Shown here piece after piece: positions 23,772 to 27,844 of a stretch of DNA of 27,844 nucleotides; position 1 is the stretch's first letter, and the number at the start of each line of letters is the position of its first letter. Origin of the DNA: an uncultured cyanobacterium (GTDB lineage Bacteria > Cyanobacteriota > Cyanobacteriia > Phormidesmidales > Phormidesmidaceae); NCBI GenBank assembly GCA_938029995.1, contig CALHGI010000278.1, positions 1-27,844 on the forward strand, in the 5' to 3' direction. The position numbers were made by a program, and so were the translations under genes. The notes beneath the pieces were generated by a model that had not been told where the DNA came from, made no database searches, and saw nothing but the letters and a program-made list of their open reading frames with translations.

Positions 23772-24629
23772 ATGCAGTTGTTGGCTCTGTGTCGTCGAGT
23801 GGCCACCGTGGGGGTTGTCTGGCGAATACTGATTTTTTTTGGTGTACTGGCAGCTCTGTGGGCGCCTCTCGCCTTGGTGGTGTATAGCGTTGGCCATAGG
23901 TTAGCGCAATCGAGTGTGGTCAGTACCATTGCGTTGATTGGTCTCTATGGCTGCTTTTTAGCCAATGCTTGGTTCTGGGGACATTGGGTGCACGGATGCC
24001 AGCGCCCTTTTTTGTCCTATGGTCTGGTTTGGGGTCGGCGCTTTTGGCTGGATGCCTTGGTTGCTTTGGGGTGTGGTGCCGCCCTGGTGGGCTTGTTGTT
24101 TGGTATAGAAGTGCTGTTTGGATGGGCGACCTGGCACCCCAGGCCACTGATGGGAATTGCCTTAGAGGGCTTAGCCGTGGGCCTCGGTATTGGCATCGCG
24201 GAAGAGCTTTTATTTCGTGGTTGGCTCTTGGCGGAGTTGCGCCATAGTTTGCCTCGGCGTAGTGCCATTATTTGGAGTGGCGTTATTTTTGCGATCGCTC
24301 ATTTTATTAAGCCGTTTGCAGAGATACTGCGCACCTCGCCACAGTTTTTGGGGTTGCTATTGCTGGGGATGATTTTGGCCTCTGGGCGCTATATCAGACG
24401 GGTCCATGGGTTGAATCGCCCATGGACGAGCTTAGGATTACCGATTGGTTTCCATGCGGGGTTGGTGTGGGGATATTACATCGTTGACGTGGCGGATTTA
24501 GTGGTGCCATCCGGCTCTGTGCCTGAGTGGGTGACAGGTATTCATGGCAACCCCTTGTCTGGAGCCTTAGGGGTGACTATCTTAGGTGCTCTATTGGGCT
24601 TCGTAGGCCTTAAGTTGCGTTCAGAATAG
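23772..24629 (+). CDS. CPBP (Abi/CAAX) family intramembrane metalloprotease
   Basis: A 285-residue polytopic membrane protein. The three CPBP motifs are present: motif 1 EELLFRG (Glu144, Glu145, Arg149), motif 2 with VIFAIAH (His177) and motif 3 GLPIGFHAG (His228), which together form the glutamate/histidine metal site of Rce1-type proteases. There are about seven hydrophobic segments, beginning at WRILIFFGVLAALW. Substrate is unknown. The ATG at 23772 is used here. A TTG at 23754 would add six residues, and neither has a clear Shine-Dalgarno. It follows clpS directly. Its last 20 bp overlap the convergent argF 3' end. It contains a HIP1 site at 24291. Confidence 0.88.
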   Translation: MQLLALCRRVATVGVVWRILIFFGVLAALWAPLALVVYSVGHRLAQSSVVSTIALIGLYGCFLANAWFWGHWVHGCQRPFLSYGLVWGRRFWLDALVALGCGAALVGLLFGIEVLFGWATWHPRPLMGIALEGLAVGLGIGIAEELLFRGWLLAELRHSLPRRSAIIWSGVIFAIAHFIKPFAEILRTSPQFLGLLLLGMILASGRYIRRVHGLNRPWTSLGLPIGFHAGLVWGYYIVDVADLVVPSGSVPEWVTGIHGNPLSGALGVTILGALLGFVGLKLRSE

Positions 24630-25533
24630 CCGCTAAGAGTGCCTTTTGGGCGTGGAGACGGTTTTCGGCTTGGTCCCAGAGGCGGGATTGGGGTCCTTCC
24701 ATGATGTCATGGGTAATTTCCTCGCCGCGGTGGGCGGGGAGGCAGTGGAGAACGATGGCTTGATCGTCAGCCAAGTTGAGGATGTCTTGATTAATTTGGT
24801 ATGGCTGGAATTGGGGGATTCGCACCGCTGATTCAGATTCGTCGCCCATGCTAGTCCAGACATCGGTATACAGGGCATGGCTACCGTGGACCGCTGCTTG
24901 AGGGTCCGTGGTGATTTCCACGGTACTGCGGCCTGCGGCTAATTCGATGGCTTGGTTGACGATCGCTGGGTTGGGAGCGTACCCATCCGGTGTGCCCACT
25001 CGAATATTTACGCCCGCCAGGGCGCAGCCTAGCATGAGGGAATGGGCCACGTTATTGCCATCACCTAGATAGGACATGGTCAAATTTTCTAAGGTCCCAA
25101 AGGCTTGCTTGAGGGTGAGTAAGTCAGCCAAAATTTGACAGGGATGTTCTAGGTCTGTGAGGGCGTTGATAACTGGAATTGAGGCGTATTGGGCAAACTC
25201 TTCGATTTCAGTCTGCTCAAAGGTGCGAATAGCGACCACGTCTAAATAGCGATCTAGGACACGGGCGGTATCTGCCGTGGGTTCTCCCCGACCCACTTGG
25301 GTGACCCCGGCATTCAGGTCTAGGACCTGGCCCCCCAGTTGATACATGGCCACTGAAAAGCTAACCCGAGTGCGAGTCGACGCTTTGGAAAATACTAAAC
25401 CGAGTACCTTATGGGGGCATTTGGGCTGACGGCTTCCCGCTTTGAGCTCCGTCGCCAGGTCCAGGAGTGCTTGTAACTCTGGCTTGGTTAAGTCTGCGAT
25501 GCTGAGTAGATCCCGTCCCTTCAGTGAGTCCAT
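24610..25533 (-). CDS. argF: ArgF, ornithine carbamoyltransferase
   Basis: ArgF makes citrulline from ornithine and carbamoyl phosphate in arginine biosynthesis, as a cytosolic trimer. It has 307 aa from ATG 25533 (MDSLKGRDLLSIADL), the usual family opening. A TTG at 25566 would add 11 residues. The carbamoyl-phosphate loop STRTR (52-56), EHPCQILADL, the ornithine-binding segment DVWTSMGDE and the catalytic HCLPAHRGEE are all present. DVWTSMG identifies an ornithine rather than an aspartate enzyme. No other arg gene is near. The 3' end overlaps the CPBP protease gene by 20 bp. Confidence 0.95.
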   Translation of the reverse strand: MDSLKGRDLLSIADLTKPELQALLDLATELKAGSRQPKCPHKVLGLVFSKASTRTRVSFSVAMYQLGGQVLDLNAGVTQVGRGEPTADTARVLDRYLDVVAIRTFEQTEIEEFAQYASIPVINALTDLEHPCQILADLLTLKQAFGTLENLTMSYLGDGNNVAHSLMLGCALAGVNIRVGTPDGYAPNPAIVNQAIELAAGRSTVEITTDPQAAVHGSHALYTDVWTSMGDESESAVRIPQFQPYQINQDILNLADDQAIVLHCLPAHRGEEITHDIMEGPQSRLWDQAENRLHAQKALLAAILNAT

Positions 25534-25638
25534 AGCGTCGTTGGTGATAAGCGGTGGAGTCAACAAGATACTACTATTTAGCCTTGGTCGGAGCGACTGA
25601 TATTTTGGATTGATGTGATGCGGGATGGAGGGTAGCCC

Positions 25639-26259
25639 ATGGGGATTTATTCACGGTTGATTTTTCCGCGCCTATTGGATTTGTCCATGTCAGGTCAGGA
25701 GTTAAGTGGTTATCGGCAGTCGCTATTGGCGTCTGTGGGTGGTGAGGTCCTGGAAATTGGCTTTGGGACGGGCTTGAATATGCCGTACTACGGGGATGGC
25801 GTCACGTCCCTCACGGCCATTGACCCCAATGAGGGGATGGCGCAGCTGGCTGCACAGCGGGTGCAGTCTTCTACCGTCGATGTCAATTTGCAAACGGCAA
25901 ATGCGGAGGCGTTACCTATGGTTTCCGAACGTTTTGATGCGGTGGTTTGCACCTGGACCCTGTGCAGTATCCCCAATATTGAGCAGGCTTTGGCGGAAGT
26001 GTTTCGGGTCCTAAAGCCGGGCGGGAAATTTTTCTTTATTGAGCATGGTTTGAGTCCTGAGCGAGGTATCGGTACCTGGCAGCGTCGGGTGACGCCCTTG
26101 CAGCGACGCATTGCTGATGGCTGTCACCTGGACCGACCCATGGCAGATGTGATTCAGTCTGTTTTTGAGCAGGTTGAACTGAAGGAATTTTATTCCACTG
26201 GTTTACCTAAGCTGATTGGCTATTTTTATCAGGGTGTGGCCACTAAGCCTCACCTTTAA
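25639..26259 (+). CDS. Class I SAM-dependent methyltransferase
   Basis: A 206-residue cytoplasmic methyltransferase of the Methyltransf_11 (UbiE/METTL7-like) type. Motif I is VLEIGFGTGLN (about 37-47), with the acidic residue of motif II in TAIDPNEGM (Asp62), motif III-like ANAEALPM and motif IV FDAVVCTWTLCSIPN. Then VFRVLKPGGKFFFIEHG follows. The FxxEHG and the late Cys (DGCHLDRP) are typical of small METTL7-like enzymes. Substrate is unknown. The ATG at 25639 has GGAGGG 7 nt upstream. It overlaps the convergent next gene by 17 bp. Confidence 0.88.
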   Translation: MGIYSRLIFPRLLDLSMSGQELSGYRQSLLASVGGEVLEIGFGTGLNMPYYGDGVTSLTAIDPNEGMAQLAAQRVQSSTVDVNLQTANAEALPMVSERFDAVVCTWTLCSIPNIEQALAEVFRVLKPGGKFFFIEHGLSPERGIGTWQRRVTPLQRRIADGCHLDRPMADVIQSVFEQVELKEFYSTGLPKLIGYFYQGVATKPHL

Positions 26260-26572
26260 ATATCTGGGCGATTGCGATCGCAATTCGTTCAATATCAGCA
26301 TCTAACAGCGGCGGCCATTCTACCTTGGCCCGTTTGCCCTGCTCATAGGCCTGCCGCCCAACATAGGCCAGCTGATGTAACGCATGGGCCAAACTGCGGT
26401 CAATATGGTCTACTGCTTTGAGGTTGTCTGTGATGACCTTTAATGCCAGTAATACCGATGTCACCTGCCCAGGCACAGGCGGTTGCTGCTGTTTTAGCCG
26501 GGTTAAAAACGATTCGGAGACGGTTAAATCTGCTTGGGATATGAGTAATTGTTGGGCTGTTTGCACGTCCAT
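26243..26572 (-). CDS. Unknown helical protein (109 aa)
   Basis: A 109-residue all-helical soluble protein (for example LTRLKQQQPPVPGQVTSVLL, then AHALHQLAYVGRQAYEQGKR). It has no signal peptide, motif or family I recognise. The start ATG 26572 has no good Shine-Dalgarno. Its 3' end overlaps the methyltransferase gene by 17 bp. It contains a HIP1 site at 26274. Confidence 0.6.
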   Translation of the reverse strand: MDVQTAQQLLISQADLTVSESFLTRLKQQQPPVPGQVTSVLLALKVITDNLKAVDHIDRSLAHALHQLAYVGRQAYEQGKRAKVEWPPLLDADIERIAIAIAQIFKGEA

Positions 26573-26965
26573 AGTTATGAAGGGTGAAAGTTATGTGGCC
26601 CGGTATGACGTCAGGTTCAGCCCACCATAGAGGTCGGTAGGATCCTGGTCAATTTTCAAGCAGAGACGAAGCCAGCCATAAAGGTTCATCGAGACTTTAT
26701 GGTTGGGGGATATCCAAGATTTAAATTTGCAAGAGACACTGGTGGTAGTGAATTCAAGATGCCAGCGGTAATCCAGCGGCAATTCTTGAGCCCGTGTTCC
26801 CTCGAATTAGCTTGTTACTCCCAATGCGTATCGGTATTCATCGCCTTTACTTGGGGAATATTTTATAGATGACGGCTGCGCCTGATGTCATAACCGCGTT
26901 GTTCACAGTGATGTGACTCACCGTTGCAGACGCGAGCAGCGACGTTTCAGTAGAAATTTTACCCT
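26573..26965. other. Divergent intergenic region with two ambiguous short frames
   Basis: 393 nt between the 109-aa gene and the aminotransferase gene. On the minus strand about 71 codons are open ending at 26591, without a good start. On the plus strand a 17-codon frame at 26576-26629 encodes MKGESYVARYDVRFSPP, whose SYVARYD repeats a motif of the small gene at 173-364. Neither is supported well enough to call a gene. Promoters of both flanking genes are expected here. Confidence 0.4.
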
Positions 26966-27844
26966 ATGGCTAATCCCAGCTTCGTTCCTTTTGTGGACTT
27001 ATCTCAGCAGCATGAGCCGTTGCGGTCAGAGCTGATGGCGGCGATGACGGCTGTGGCCGATCGTGGTGACTACATCTTGGGTAACGCTGTTGTGCAATTT
27101 GAACGGGCTTTTGCGACTGCCTGTGATGTGCCCTTTGGCGTTGGGGTAGGGTCTGGTACCGATGCCCTGACCCTGGGCTTGCGTGCCTGTGGTATTGGCC
27201 CTGGTGATCAAGTGATTTTGCCAGTCAATACCTTTGTTGCCACTCTGATCGGTGTACTGCAAGCTGGGGCCACCCCGGTTTTTGTTGATTGTGAGTTGGA
27301 TACGGGGTTGATGGATATCGCCGCCGCAGAGCGGGCGATTACCCGCCGGACACGGGCGGTAATTCCGGTCCATCTCTATGGCCAAATGGTGTCACCGGTT
27401 GGGCTGCGAGCCCTAGCAGAGGCTCATGATGTCATGATTTTTGAGGATGCGGCCCAGGCCCACGGAGCTGAGCGGGAGGGGGTTAGGGCTGGGGGGGTTG
27501 GCCTGGCGGCTGCTTTTAGCTTTTACCCTAGTAAAAACCTGGGGGCCATGGGCGATGGTGGCATGGTCGTTACCCAGAAAGATATGGTGGCTCAAACGGT
27601 GCGGTCCCTGCGTAACTATGGGTCAACCCGCAAGTACTACCATACGGACCCTGGGGGGACCAATAGCCGCCTCGATACTTTGCAGGCTGCTGTATTGAAT
27701 ATTAAATTGGCTCGTTTGGCTGATTGGAATTGCGATCGCAACCGCTTAGCCAAACTCTATGACAATGCCCTTAAGCCTTTAGCGGTCCATGGCCTTGTCC
27801 CGATGACCAATCACAGCGGTAGTGGCCATGTTTATCATCTCTAC
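26966..27844 (+). CDS. DegT/DnrJ/EryC1/StrS-family aminotransferase (5' part)
   Basis: A PLP-dependent sugar aminotransferase, partial: 293 residues are present and the right window edge cuts the gene. It opens with VPFVDLSQQHEPLRSELMAA, typical of the family. GSGTDALTLGLRACGIGPGDQV is the PLP phosphate region, PVNTFVATLIGVLQAGATPVFVD follows, and EDAAQAHGAE holds the Asp that contacts the pyridine nitrogen. Lys190 in FYPSKNLGAMGDGG is the Schiff-base lysine. These enzymes aminate keto-sugar nucleotides for surface polysaccharides or O-antigen. The exact sugar cannot be told from this part. The ATG at 26966 has no clear Shine-Dalgarno. It contains a HIP1 site at 27732. Confidence 0.9.
   Translation, partial: MANPSFVPFVDLSQQHEPLRSELMAAMTAVADRGDYILGNAVVQFERAFATACDVPFGVGVGSGTDALTLGLRACGIGPGDQVILPVNTFVATLIGVLQAGATPVFVDCELDTGLMDIAAAERAITRRTRAVIPVHLYGQMVSPVGLRALAEAHDVMIFEDAAQAHGAEREGVRAGGVGLAAAFSFYPSKNLGAMGDGGMVVTQKDMVAQTVRSLRNYGSTRKYYHTDPGGTNSRLDTLQAAVLNIKLARLADWNCDRNRLAKLYDNALKPLAVHGLVPMTNHSGSGHVYHLY

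Overview
The window looks like ordinary core chromosome of a cyanobacterium. Three things support this. It carries photosynthesis and plastid-lineage genes (psbV for cytochrome c-550, accD, a ClpS adaptor followed by a CPBP protease, a CyaC-type adenylate cyclase). It holds twelve copies of the HIP1 octamer GCGATCGC, where about 0.4 would be expected by chance in 27.8 kb. Many of its unknown proteins look like lineage-specific cyanobacterial families. Genus cannot be settled from the sequence alone. No transposase, integrase, CRISPR array, tRNA, rRNA, phage gene or restriction/defence locus was found.

Layout, left to right. 1-4.5 kb: a small unknown protein with a possible RBS hairpin, a secreted cupredoxin, murG (peptidoglycan synthesis) on the minus strand, a secreted NTF2-like protein, a pentapeptide-repeat protein and a small protein with a peptidoglycan-binding-like motif. 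4.6-9.5 kb: a signalling block, with a sigma-70-family factor tail to tail with a 1146-residue REC-GAF-GAF-histidine kinase-REC-adenylate cyclase (CyaC type), then a divergent GNAT acetyltransferase. 9.8-13.4 kb: an unknown protein, hisC (histidine), a YqiA-like hydrolase and leuB (leucine). 13.7-16.6 kb: a small unknown protein 5 nt upstream of the prepilin peptidase gene, then accD (fatty acid synthesis) and psbV (photosystem II). 16.9-21.4 kb: a polyamine-type solute-binding lipoprotein, a secreted unknown protein, and a large radical SAM protein with a DUF2344 tail. 21.6-24.6 kb: a STAS protein, two unknown small proteins, clpS and a CPBP protease. 24.6-27.8 kb: argF (arginine), a SAM methyltransferase, an unknown protein and the 5' part of a DegT/DnrJ aminotransferase gene cut by the window edge.

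Most genes appear to be single transcription units and strand changes are frequent. The only clear operon-like pairs are the unknown gene with the prepilin peptidase (13741-14861) and clpS with the CPBP protease (23412-24629). Four convergent pairs overlap by 17-26 bp at their 3' ends. I see no convincing new multi-gene system. The items most worth a second look are the CyaC signalling protein beside a sigma factor, the altered C-terminus of PsbV, the small unknown gene coupled to the prepilin peptidase, and a few possible leader or hairpin elements.
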